In this document: in pieces, positions 1 to 7,097 of the stretch
Layout: each line of letters opens with the position of its first letter
Position numbering within the stretch: position 1 is the first letter of the stretch
Assembly: GCF_000265205.3 (NCBI RefSeq)
Contig: NC_018000.1
Location: 1,550,001 to 1,614,000, forward strand
Direction of reading: 5' to 3'
Source: Sinorhizobium fredii USDA 257
Lineage (GTDB): Bacteria > Pseudomonadota > Alphaproteobacteria > Rhizobiales > Rhizobiaceae
Length of the DNA: 64,000 nucleotides
Made by a program: the position numbers and the translations under genes
The notes under the pieces: model-generated
Seen by the model: the letters and a program-made list of their open reading frames with translations, nothing else
Databases searched by the model: none
Told to the model about the DNA's origin: nothing

Positions 1-300
1 CTTCATGGCCGGCGGCATGCCCGGCTCGAAAAGCGACGGACGGCCGCCTTCGATGCCCATGATCCGAACGTTGCGCTTGCCAAGCTCATCGATCAGGCGC
101 TTCAGTCCAGCCCGGTCGATTTCGAGGTCTGCGACATCGAGAACGACCGGTCGCCCCAGGAAAAACCCCGCGGACCGCGAGGCCAAATCATCAAGCCGGG
201 TGAGCCAAGCGTCGAGCGGCGGCTCCGGTGAAAGCACCAGCGCCAGGAACGAGCGGCCCTTGATGCGGATCGAGCGGGTGTCTGTTAGCACTTTGGTCAT
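1..300 (-). CDS. minC: Septum site-determining protein MinC, N-terminal part (runs off the window)
   Basis: This is the first 100 codons of MinC, the inhibitor of FtsZ polymerisation that works with MinD and MinE to keep the division septum at midcell. The reverse strand reads MTKVLTDTRSIRIKGRSF, followed by a stretch with LVLSPEPPLDAWL and GRPVVLDVADLEID, the pattern of the MinC N-terminal domain as I remember it from rhizobia. The start is the ATG at 298-300; the frame is open to base 1. The C-terminal domain, minD and minE should lie to the left, outside the window. In Sinorhizobium min genes are known on a large replicon, which fits the rest of this window. Confidence 0.88.
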   Translation of the reverse strand, partial: MTKVLTDTRSIRIKGRSFLALVLSPEPPLDAWLTRLDDLASRSAGFFLGRPVVLDVADLEIDRAGLKRLIDELGKRNVRIMGIEGGRPSLFEPGMPPAMK

Positions 301-471
301 CTACGTTAATTTTTCGTTGCCCAAGATGTAGGCGAGTCACGGTTAACAAATGGTTAATTCCGCTACCCTGCCCGGGGCTGGAGGCGCGCAATGTGACGCC
401 CGGAGAAGCCGATCAGACGGCCGATCAACGAAGATGACAGTGAAAGCACCCAACGGCGGTCGCGGGAGCTA

Positions 472-502
472 CCCCTCTGGCCGGCAGGCCAGAGGGGGTT
501 TT
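472..502 (+). terminator. GC-rich hairpin followed by TTTT, possible terminator
   Basis: An 11-bp perfect stem (472-482 with 487-497), loop GGCA, is followed on the plus strand by G and four T. It lies in the gap between two minus-strand genes, downstream of the NAD-synthase-like gene. On the minus strand the T-run is on the wrong side, so it is a better terminator for plus-strand (antisense) transcription; it may still slow read-through from 539 towards minC. Confidence 0.45.
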
Positions 503-538
503 ACACCCGTGTGTTCGGCGAGACCTGGCGTTCTCAGA

Positions 539-1546
539 TCACTCGCCGATTTCCGCGACAGGCTGCACAAGCTGCGGCCCGAGATGCAGGTAGCGAGTCG
601 CCTTGCGTTTTGCGGCGATGTCCGCCCAGACGCGGTCGACCTGCGCTGCCGAGAGATCCGCGGCACGGCCGACATCTTCGGCGCTCAGGCCGGTGTTGAG
701 ACCGTAGAGGCAAATATCCATCCGGTCGTAGGGGAGCGAGAAATAGAACTCTTCCTGCGTCTGCTCGAGCGAATAGGTGTCGGTGGTCGGCGGCCGACGG
801 CAGATTTCCTCCGGAACGCCGAGATAGGCGGCGAGCGCGTAGACCTGCGACTTGTAGAGATGGGCGATCGGCTTGACGTCGGCGGCACCGTCGCCGTTCT
901 TGACGAAGAAGCCCTGGTCGTATTCGAGCCGGTTCGGCGTGCCGAGCACCGCGAAGTTCAGCCGGTCGGCGTGATAATATTCCAGCTGCTTGCGGGTGCG
1001 CTGCTTCATGCTGGTCGCGGCGACGATGCCGAGATAGACGGAGGGCGGCATGCGTAGCTTCGTCCGTTTGCCCCCCGGGTCCTGCACCACCAGCGAGGAG
1101 ATGTTGTAGCCGTCGCCTTCGAGCGCATTGGCAATGACGATCTTCGACGCCCAACCCGGTCCATAGTCCGGCACCAATTCGCGAATGAAGGCGTCACGCC
1201 GCTCGTAACAACCCATGGCGGCAAGCGTCGGCCCTATATCTTCGACGATCGCCTCGACCCCGAAGGTCTCGGCCACCAGCCGGCCGAGCCGCAGGCTTTC
1301 CGGATCGGAATCATTTTCCGGCATAAACAGGCAGAAGACGTTCTTGGCGCCGACGGCGCGCACGGCGAGCGCCACCGAAACGCTTGAGTCGATGCCTCCC
1401 GATAGGCCAAGGACCAGCCCGCGCTTGCGCATGCCGCGCAATTGGGCGCGCAAGGCCGAAACGACTCGCTCGGTCTCCGCAGCTTCGTCGATCCTCAAGG
1501 TTTCGGCGGAGAAAGCGAACGTCTCCTGATCGGGGCGAATGTTCAT
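539..1546 (-). CDS. NAD(+) synthase-like ATP-pyrophosphatase amide ligase
   Basis: A 335-residue protein of the NadE/N-type ATP-pyrophosphatase family. The PP-loop SGGIDSS is at residues 49-55, and the NadE-like blocks GTPNR (202-206) and KNGDGAADVKPI (216-227) are present. There is no fused nitrilase glutaminase domain, so it would use ammonia or a partner. The usual NadE segment around PPSADLW is replaced by PPTTDTYSLEQTQEEF, a hint that it may not be the housekeeping NAD synthase. Its ATG overlaps the stop of the upstream ligase by the four bases ATGA, so the two are translationally coupled. It is the last gene of the operon starting with the asparagine synthase. True NAD synthesis is the alternative; the operon makes an amide-forming step in a small-molecule pathway more attractive. 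Confidence 0.75.
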   Translation of the reverse strand: MNIRPDQETFAFSAETLRIDEAAETERVVSALRAQLRGMRKRGLVLGLSGGIDSSVSVALAVRAVGAKNVFCLFMPENDSDPESLRLGRLVAETFGVEAIVEDIGPTLAAMGCYERRDAFIRELVPDYGPGWASKIVIANALEGDGYNISSLVVQDPGGKRTKLRMPPSVYLGIVAATSMKQRTRKQLEYYHADRLNFAVLGTPNRLEYDQGFFVKNGDGAADVKPIAHLYKSQVYALAAYLGVPEEICRRPPTTDTYSLEQTQEEFYFSLPYDRMDICLYGLNTGLSAEDVGRAADLSAAQVDRVWADIAAKRKATRYLHLGPQLVQPVAEIGE

Positions 1547-3087
1547 TCAGCGGCCTCCAATGTTTCGGCCGCCAGCCTGCGGCTCACCTTGCCCGTATCC
1601 GTCTTAGGGAGCTCGGCGCGGAATTCGACGATCTTCGGCACCATGAAGTCCTCGAGGTGACGCGCGCAGTGGCGGATGACGTCCTTTTCGCTGAGAGTCG
1701 GGTCGGAGAGGACGACAAGAGCGCCGATCGCAGCCCCAAGCACCGGATCGGGAACGCCGATGACCACCGCCTCGGCGATGCCCGGATGGGCGTGCAGGAC
1801 GGTCTCGACCTCCTTCGGCGCCACCTTCTCGCCGCGCGTCTTGATGATGTCGTCCTTGCGGCCGACGAAGTAGAGGAAGCCCTCGTCGTCAGTGCGGAAG
1901 AGGTCGCCTGTATAGAGCACCTTTTCCCATGGATTCGGGCCGGGGCGCAGCATGCGCTCGGTGGCCGCTTCGTTGCGCCAGTAGCCCTGCATGACATGCG
2001 GCCCGCGGATCACCAACTCGCCGGGAACACCCGGCGGCACGCGTTTCCCCTCGTCGTCGACGACGAAGGCTTCGGTGTTGGGAATGGCGATACCGACCGA
2101 GCCGGGCCGGCGATCGAGTTCGTCCGGAGGCAGATAGGTGCAGCGCTTGCACTCCGTCAGGCCGTACATGGAATACAGCCGAGCTGACGGAAAAAGCTCC
2201 CGCAAGCGGGCGATATGCGCCGGCGGAAGCGCTGCGGCAGTGTTGGAGATATAGCGCAGGCTCGGCAGGAAGCCGGGTTCAAGGTCGCGCATCTGCAGGA
2301 TCATCGCGGCCATCGTCGGGACCAGCGGGAAACCGGTCACGCCTTCGGCACGAATGCGTTCGAAGATCGTCTGCGGAAAGGCGAAGGATTTTTCCAGTAC
2401 GAGTGTGGCGCCGAGTCGGATCGTCATCAGCAACTGATAAAGCCCGTAGTCGAAAGCCAGCGGCAGGACGTTGAGGATGATATCATCCGGCGTGTTGCGG
2501 AGATAAGCGGTGATCGACTCCGACGCCGCATCGATATTGCGATGCGTCATCATCACGCCCTTCGGGCGGCCGGTCGATCCGGACGTATAGATCAGCATGG
2601 CGAGATCGACGTCGATGCCGCCGTGAAGGACGCGCAACGGCTCGGCCTTCAGGCACTGCTCGAAGGATGCCGCACCTTCCGCCGTGCGACCGACCGGCGC
2701 CGCGGTCGAGGCGACGAAAAGCGGCCTTCCTGAAAGCGCGCGCGCCTCCGCGACTATCGGCATCAATTTTGCCTGCGTCAGGATCGCCGCCGCCTCGCAA
2801 TCGGCAATGATATAGGCGAGCTTGTCGGCCTTCGTGGAGGCGTTGACCGGGCTAAAGGTCCCGCCAGCCTTGAGGATCGCGAAGATCGCTACCGCCGCTT
2901 CCCAGCAGTTATCCATGAACACCAGAACGCGGTCGTTGGCATTGACGCCGCTTGCGGCGAGAGCCGCGGCAAGCCGCGACGAAAGATCGTCCAGCTCCTT
3001 GTAGCTCAGCCGTTTCCGATCGGTGACCAGCGCCGTCTTTGCCCCTTGGGCCGCGGCGTTCCTGATAAGGAAATGCTCGAACCTCAT
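1543..3087 (-). CDS. AMP-dependent acyl/aminoacyl ligase (class I adenylate-forming enzyme)
   Basis: A 514-residue ANL-superfamily enzyme that should activate a carboxylic acid as its adenylate and pass it to a thiol, here most likely the carrier protein encoded 27 bases upstream. The AMP-binding motif LIYTSGSTGRPKG is at about 165-177; later come YTGDLFRTDDEGF, the hinge region GRKDDIIKTRGEKVAP and the C-terminal PKTDTGKVSRR with the catalytic lysine. It is complete and of normal length. Substrate cannot be read from sequence. It is the third gene of the asnB-ACP-ligase-NadE-like operon and its stop overlaps the next start. Confidence 0.85.
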   Translation of the reverse strand: MRFEHFLIRNAAAQGAKTALVTDRKRLSYKELDDLSSRLAAALAASGVNANDRVLVFMDNCWEAAVAIFAILKAGGTFSPVNASTKADKLAYIIADCEAAAILTQAKLMPIVAEARALSGRPLFVASTAAPVGRTAEGAASFEQCLKAEPLRVLHGGIDVDLAMLIYTSGSTGRPKGVMMTHRNIDAASESITAYLRNTPDDIILNVLPLAFDYGLYQLLMTIRLGATLVLEKSFAFPQTIFERIRAEGVTGFPLVPTMAAMILQMRDLEPGFLPSLRYISNTAAALPPAHIARLRELFPSARLYSMYGLTECKRCTYLPPDELDRRPGSVGIAIPNTEAFVVDDEGKRVPPGVPGELVIRGPHVMQGYWRNEAATERMLRPGPNPWEKVLYTGDLFRTDDEGFLYFVGRKDDIIKTRGEKVAPKEVETVLHAHPGIAEAVVIGVPDPVLGAAIGALVVLSDPTLSEKDVIRHCARHLEDFMVPKIVEFRAELPKTDTGKVSRRLAAETLEAAE

Positions 3088-3114
3088 GTTCGTGATGCCC
3101 CGCCCTAACCCCTC

Positions 3115-3378
3115 TTATGCCGTAACCGGCACGGCTTTCGCCGCGATGAAGGCCGAGATGCGCGCCAGCGAATCGAGATTCGCCGGGACGATATCGGCAT
3201 CCGCCATTGCGATCCCGAACTGGTCCTCGATGAAGGCGACGAGTTCCAGAACGCCGGTCGAATCGATGATGTCGTTCTCGATCATCGAGGCCGTATCGGC
3301 CAGGTCGTAGGAAGTATCGCCAAAGAGGAAATTCTCGATGATGAAGGTCCTGACCTTCTCCTTGATCGCTTGCGTCAT
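3115..3378 (-). CDS. Stand-alone acyl/peptidyl carrier protein
   Basis: An 87-residue acidic protein of carrier-protein size. The phosphopantetheine attachment serine is S40 in IIDSTGVLEL, in the usual position after an aspartate. A Shine-Dalgarno GGAGA precedes the ATG. It sits between the asparagine synthase (25-base gap) and the adenylate-forming ligase (27-base gap), so it is probably a dedicated carrier loaded by that ligase, not the fatty-acid AcpP. It would tether the intermediate on which the amide-forming enzymes act. Confidence 0.85.
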   Translation of the reverse strand: MTQAIKEKVRTFIIENFLFGDTSYDLADTASMIENDIIDSTGVLELVAFIEDQFGIAMADADIVPANLDSLARISAFIAAKAVPVTA

Positions 3379-3403
3379 GTGTTCTCCTTTCGCTGTTTCC
3401 GTT

Positions 3404-5341
3404 TCAGGCCGCTTCGGCCTTGCCGATGCCGGCGCCGGTGAATGTCTGCAGCCACAGCTGCGTCGAGAGAATGCCGACGAAGGCGGCGTTGTCGCGGAAG
3501 CCCGAGGCCGGGCGCGCGCGGCATTTCTCGTAGAGCTTCGTCACCGCCCTGACATTGAAGAGGCCGCCCTCGGCGACCGCATCCTCGCTCAAGGCGCCGC
3601 GGACGTAATCGAGCTCGCCGGGGCCGCTGAACGAATGGCTGTCGGGTGCGCGATAGGGCTGCTTCACCCGTTTGCCGATCACAGCCGGCAAGAGGTCCTT
3701 CGTCGCTTCGCGCAGGATATGCTTCTCCGTGAGGCCCTTGAGCTTCATTTCCGGCGGCAGCTTCGCCGCAAACTCGACCAGCCGATGGTCGAGGAAGGGG
3801 AAGCGGCCCTCGATCCCGTGGGCCATCGCCATCCGGTCGCCTTGGCTGGAGAGGATGTAGCCGGGCAACAGGAAGCGGCTTTCGAGATATTGCGCCTGGT
3901 GCAGTGGGTGCCATCGACCGAAATCCTGTGGCAGCCGGCCGATCAGTTCGTCAGCCGCATCGTAGTCCTTCAGTTGCGCACGCAGGTCGCCGGAGAAAAA
4001 CAGTTTCGTCGCGGCCGTGCCCTTGAGGCGCGGGCGATGCGAGAAGAGGAGGTCGTCGAGCGGCGCGTCGCCGGCGCCGAAAAAGGCGGCGAGATATTCC
4101 GGCGATTGCTGCTTGAGACCCGGCAGATAGGGATAGAGCTTGCGGAAGAGATGCGGCCGGATGTGCGAGCCCGGCTGCCGTCCGCAGAAGCGGCGCACCC
4201 GGGCTTCCTTGAAGATGTCGTAGCCGGCGAACACCTCGTCGGCGCCCTCGCCAGTCAGCACGACCTTGAGCCCCGCCTCCCGAACCAGCCCGGACAATTG
4301 ATAGAGCGGGGCCGGCGCCGTGCGGATGATCGGCCTCTCGGTGAAGCGGATGACGTCCGGAAAGGACTTTGCGATATCGCCGGTGCGGCAAGCGATCGCG
4401 CTATGCTGCGTGCCGAGCGCCGCAGCCATTTCCAGCTGGAAGGCACTTTCGTCGTGTTCGGCGCTGTCGAAGGTAACCGAGAAGGTCCGAAGCCGCTGCG
4501 GCGTCATGCCGGCGGCCAGCGCCGAGACGATCGAGGAATCGAGCCCGCCGGACAGATAGGCGCCGACTGGTACGTCGGCCCGCATGCGGATACGGGTCGC
4601 GTCGGTCAAGAGGGCGCGCAACTCCTCTGCGGCACTTCCTTCGTCCACGTAGACCGGCGGCTGATCCCGGTCCGGATATTGCAGTTGCCAGTAAGGTCTC
4701 GTCGTGACGCCATGCTGATCGACGGTCATCAGGTGCGCCGGTTCAAGCTCGAGGATGTTGCGGAACGGCGTGCGGGGCGCGATCGGCGCCCAGAGGGTGA
4801 AGATCTGGTCGAGCGCGATCGGGTCGATCTCCGCCGAAACGCCAGGCACCTGAAGGAGCGCCTTGACCTCGGAAGCGAAGTAGAACGTGCCGCCATACGC
4901 GGTATAGAAAAGCGGGCGCACACCCATGCGGTCCCGCGCCAACATCATCCGGCGGCGACGGGCATCCCAGATGGCGAAGGCGAAATCGCCGTTGAGCAAC
5001 GACACGCACTCCTCGCCCATCTCGTCATAAAGGTGGAGGATGACCTCGGTGTCGCTCGAGGTGCGGAAGCGGCGGCCCTTGGCGCGAAGCTCGTCCCTGA
5101 GCTCCACATAGTTGAAGATTTCGCCGTTGAAGGCGATCGTCAGCTCGCCGCTCGCATCAGACATCGGCTGCTGGCCGTCGCCGAGCCCGACTATGGAAAG
5201 CCGCACATGGCCCAGCCCTGCTTCGGGCGCAATGAAAATGCCCTGCTCATCCGGCCCCCGATGCGCAATCGCGGCCGTCATGCTTTCGAGAAGCGCCCTT
5301 CCGTCCCGTATCGAACCAAAATAGCCGCTGAAACCACACAT
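3404..5341 (-). CDS. asnB: Glutamine-hydrolysing asparagine synthase family protein
   Basis: A 645-residue class II amidotransferase. I chose the ATG at 5341, not the longer frame from 5401, because it puts the nucleophile cysteine directly after Met (MCGFSGYFG). The glutaminase domain carries FNGEIFNY (71-78); the synthetase domain carries the PP-loop SGGLDSS (264-270). It is the promoter-proximal gene of the operon that continues with a carrier protein, an acid-activating ligase and a NadE-like enzyme. Family members of this kind often act on metabolites other than aspartate when they lie in biosynthesis clusters, so asparagine synthesis is not certain. The S. meliloti asnO/ngg pair for N-acetylglutaminylglutamine amide has a different neighbourhood, as I recall it. 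Confidence 0.87.
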   Translation of the reverse strand: MCGFSGYFGSIRDGRALLESMTAAIAHRGPDEQGIFIAPEAGLGHVRLSIVGLGDGQQPMSDASGELTIAFNGEIFNYVELRDELRAKGRRFRTSSDTEVILHLYDEMGEECVSLLNGDFAFAIWDARRRRMMLARDRMGVRPLFYTAYGGTFYFASEVKALLQVPGVSAEIDPIALDQIFTLWAPIAPRTPFRNILELEPAHLMTVDQHGVTTRPYWQLQYPDRDQPPVYVDEGSAAEELRALLTDATRIRMRADVPVGAYLSGGLDSSIVSALAAGMTPQRLRTFSVTFDSAEHDESAFQLEMAAALGTQHSAIACRTGDIAKSFPDVIRFTERPIIRTAPAPLYQLSGLVREAGLKVVLTGEGADEVFAGYDIFKEARVRRFCGRQPGSHIRPHLFRKLYPYLPGLKQQSPEYLAAFFGAGDAPLDDLLFSHRPRLKGTAATKLFFSGDLRAQLKDYDAADELIGRLPQDFGRWHPLHQAQYLESRFLLPGYILSSQGDRMAMAHGIEGRFPFLDHRLVEFAAKLPPEMKLKGLTEKHILREATKDLLPAVIGKRVKQPYRAPDSHSFSGPGELDYVRGALSEDAVAEGGLFNVRAVTKLYEKCRARPASGFRDNAAFVGILSTQLWLQTFTGAGIGKAEAA

Positions 5342-5680
5342 ATGAAAATCGCTCTCACGCCCGCAACCGCGTTGAATGTATAGATGGAATGCGCGGAGCA
5401 AGAGTTAACCCGCTCTAGATTTCTCTAATGATGGTAAATAAATCAACCGGGGGCACATCGAATATTGAAGATAGGGGAATTGTAACTCCGAGACTTCGCC
5501 GTGTATATAAATTTAAACTTTATGGGTTTTTTGCTAAATTTATACTTAAGCACCCCAGATGAACTGCGCACGATCAAGCCATTGGGCACCCGGCGGAGCG
5601 CCGACGAAGAACGTGGTTTCCTTTTTATTAAGAAATTCGGTCCAATTTTCGCAGTCGAAGCGCAATATCGTTCGGAGCGC
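5342..5680. other. AT-rich intergenic region upstream of the asnB operon
   Basis: About 340 bases with no convincing gene. Composition between about 5400 and 5560 is clearly richer in A and T than the surrounding DNA, with runs such as TATATAAATTTAAAC and GGGTTTTTTG. Weak open frames exist on both strands (5443-5682 minus; 5501 onward plus) but neither looks coding in its 5' part. The asnB promoter should lie here, reading left. Confidence 0.5.
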
Positions 5681-5806
5681 ATGATGAGCTACGATTGGAC
5701 CGGCGAACGCACGCGCCGGATGAAGATGATGAAATACGGCATCGCCATTGTGCTGACGGTTGGCCTGATTCTTGCTGCCACATCCTGGACCTTGCAGTCC
5801 ATCTGA
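5681..5806 (+). CDS. Very small membrane protein, hypothetical
   Basis: A 41-residue frame beginning at the tandem ATGATG at 5681, chosen over the upstream ATG at 5501 because the extension is AT-rich and unconvincing. The product has a basic N-terminal stretch (GERTRRMKMMKYG) followed by one strong hydrophobic helix of about 18 residues (IAIVLTVGLILAATSW), so it should insert as a single-pass inner membrane protein. The ribosome binding site (CGGAGCG) is weak. I do not recognise a family. It could be spurious, but the clean basic-then-hydrophobic pattern favours a real gene. Confidence 0.5.
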   Translation: MMSYDWTGERTRRMKMMKYGIAIVLTVGLILAATSWTLQSI

Positions 5807-5920
5807 CGATGGTGCATCGCGCTCCCGCTGGCCTGATAGCAAGACACGGGCTTGGACATCTTTCTGTCTGTCCGATGTAACCTATAGCTCGAATTATGTA
5901 AGTTCTAAACCTTGACGAGT

Positions 5921-6014
5921 GCCCCCTCCGGGAGTGGAATCCTGTCTGAGGCACACTGCCTGAGGCCGTCGAATTCGCACTCGCTGCGCGGCGGCCTCCC
6001 CAGTTCGAGGGGGC
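5921..6014. ncRNA. Candidate structured small RNA in a gene-poor gap
   Basis: The 382-base gap 5807-6188 has no gene. Within it GCCCCCT (5921-5927) pairs perfectly with AGGGGGC (6008-6014), and nested inside GAGGCCG (5962-5968) pairs with CGGCCTC (5992-5998). Two coaxial 7-bp GC stems in one 94-base block are more than expected by chance in a gap and suggest a folded RNA. Strand is not fixed by the pairing; AT-rich DNA with promoter-like elements upstream (around 5850-5910) slightly favours plus. I cannot match it to a named rhizobial RNA family. Confidence 0.35.
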
Positions 6015-6137
6015 GATAGGTGGACCCGCCGCATAACCGATCAGCAGCTGCGTGGTTCACCTATTTGTCCCGGAATTGCAGCGGCGCGGCGCCACTGGCG
6101 TTCGGTAGCAATTATCGGCCGCATCCGCAAATGGCAC

Positions 6138-6163
6138 GGAACCAAGAATAGCGTTTGCGTGTT
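6138..6163 (+). promoter_or_regulatory. EcfG/RpoE2-type promoter
   Basis: GGAAC at 6138-6142 is followed after 17 bases by TGTT at 6160-6163. This fits the general-stress promoter of alphaproteobacteria (GGAAC, 18-19 bases, TT). It lies 26 bases before the start of a small gene with a strong Shine-Dalgarno. Confidence 0.45.
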
Positions 6164-6188
6164 TCCTGACGCAGCGCGAGGAGGTCAT

Positions 6189-6368
6189 ATGCAGCCAAGA
6201 TTCATGTCGACGGAGGTGTTCCTGCGCTTCGAAAAGGAATGGCAGCACCTCCGTCGCGCCGTGCACAAGTTGGAGATCGAGGCCAATCGGCCTGATGAGC
6301 AAAATATTGACGACACGGCCGGCTCCGAACTTGCCGACCCGCTCGCGGGCCGGATTAAATCTTCGTAA
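6189..6368 (+). CDS. Small hypothetical protein, possibly stress induced
   Basis: A 59-residue protein starting MQPRFMSTEVFLRF. The ATG at 6189 is preceded by a strong GAGGAGG (6178-6184) and is preferred to the in-frame ATG at 6159. The product is soluble and charged, with a likely helix FLRFEKEWQHLRRAVHKLEIEA (quoted in part: EKEWQHLRRAVHKLE) and an acidic tail. No family recognised. The EcfG-type promoter just upstream suggests expression under the general stress response. Confidence 0.6.
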   Translation: MQPRFMSTEVFLRFEKEWQHLRRAVHKLEIEANRPDEQNIDDTAGSELADPLAGRIKSS

Positions 6369-6501
6369 TCTATTGAAATAACACTAGACGCGCGCCCCGC
6401 TTGTTCTAGATGCTTGTTGCGCCATCGGTAGCCTCGTAGGTCTCCGATGCGCGTAGGAACGAGATCACCACGATCCCGCTTCCGCGAGAGGAGCGCAGCC
6501 G

Positions 6502-6576
6502 ATGTCTAGCCGGGTCCTCATCGCAACGGTTGCTGTGGGCTGCACGTTGGCCGGCATTGCCATGGCACCTGGCTGA
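6502..6576 (+). pseudogene. Remnant start of a periplasmic adaptor-type gene
   Basis: ATG at 6502, with GAGAGGAG 10-20 bases upstream, opens a 24-codon frame (MSSRVLIATVAVGC...) that looks like a signal or membrane anchor of an RND membrane-fusion protein and stops at 6574-6576. Directly after it, in another frame, lies the tail of an RND pump. The simplest reading is that a deletion joined the first codons of the adaptor gene to the last quarter of the pump gene. The adaptor assignment rests only on position and hydrophobicity. Confidence 0.4.
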
Positions 6577-7097
6577 TCCTCGGCGCGATCCTGACGATTT
6601 ATATCGTGCTTGGCATTCTCTACGAGAGCTGAATCCACCCGCTGACGATTCTTTCCGGCCTGCCGTTGGCAGCATGCGGGGCGCTCCTGGCGATCGGTCT
6701 TGGCGGCTTCGACCTGCCGATCATCGCGGTCATCGGGCTGTTGATGCTGATCGGCATCGTCAAGAAGAATGCGATTATGATGATCGACGTGGCGCTCTCG
6801 CTGCAGCGCGACGGCCTCACTCCCGGAGATGCGATCCAACGGGCTTGCCTGATGCGGTTCCGGCCGATCCTGATGACGTCCCTCGCCGCGCTGATGGGCA
6901 CGCTACCTATCGCGCTCGGCAGCGGCGCCAGCGCAGAACTGCGCCAGCCGCTGGGCGTCGCCGTCGTCGGCGGCCTGCTCGTCTCGCAGCCGCTGACGCT
7001 GTTCGTGACGCCGGTGATCTACCTCTACATGGAAGCCCTCGCGCGCGGCATCAAACGGCTGTTCGAGCCGCGAAGGCCGCAGACGGCCGTTTCGTGA
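6564..7097 (+). pseudogene. C-terminal remnant of an RND efflux pump (AcrB/MdtB-type), with in-frame stop
   Basis: From about 6567 the frame reads TWLILGAILTIYIVLGILYES, then a TGA at 6630-6632 where RND pumps normally have Trp ([13 protein letters not shown]), then continues with [11 protein letters not shown] and [16 protein letters not shown] and [17 protein letters not shown] to a natural-looking end at 7097. Only about 175 of the roughly 1030 residues of an RND transporter remain, so the gene is dead twice over: missing its 5' three quarters and interrupted by a stop. An ATG at 6666 leaves an open 143-codon piece that is unlikely to be functional. Its stop directly abuts the stop of the convergent uxuA (TGATCA at 7095-7100). 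Confidence 0.85.

Noticed and set aside
3338..5383. Plus-strand open frame of 681 codons
   Set aside because: It is antisense to the asparagine synthase gene, shows no family features, has an arginine/glycine-rich composition and arises from the third-position GC bias.
5443..5682. Minus-strand 79-codon frame in the AT-rich gap
   Set aside because: No ribosome binding site or family resemblance, and it conflicts with the more convincing small membrane protein on the plus strand.
6481..6525. GGAAC followed by CGCTT upstream of the efflux remnant as an EcfG promoter
   Set aside because: The -10 half does not match CGTT closely enough, and the gene behind it is dead.
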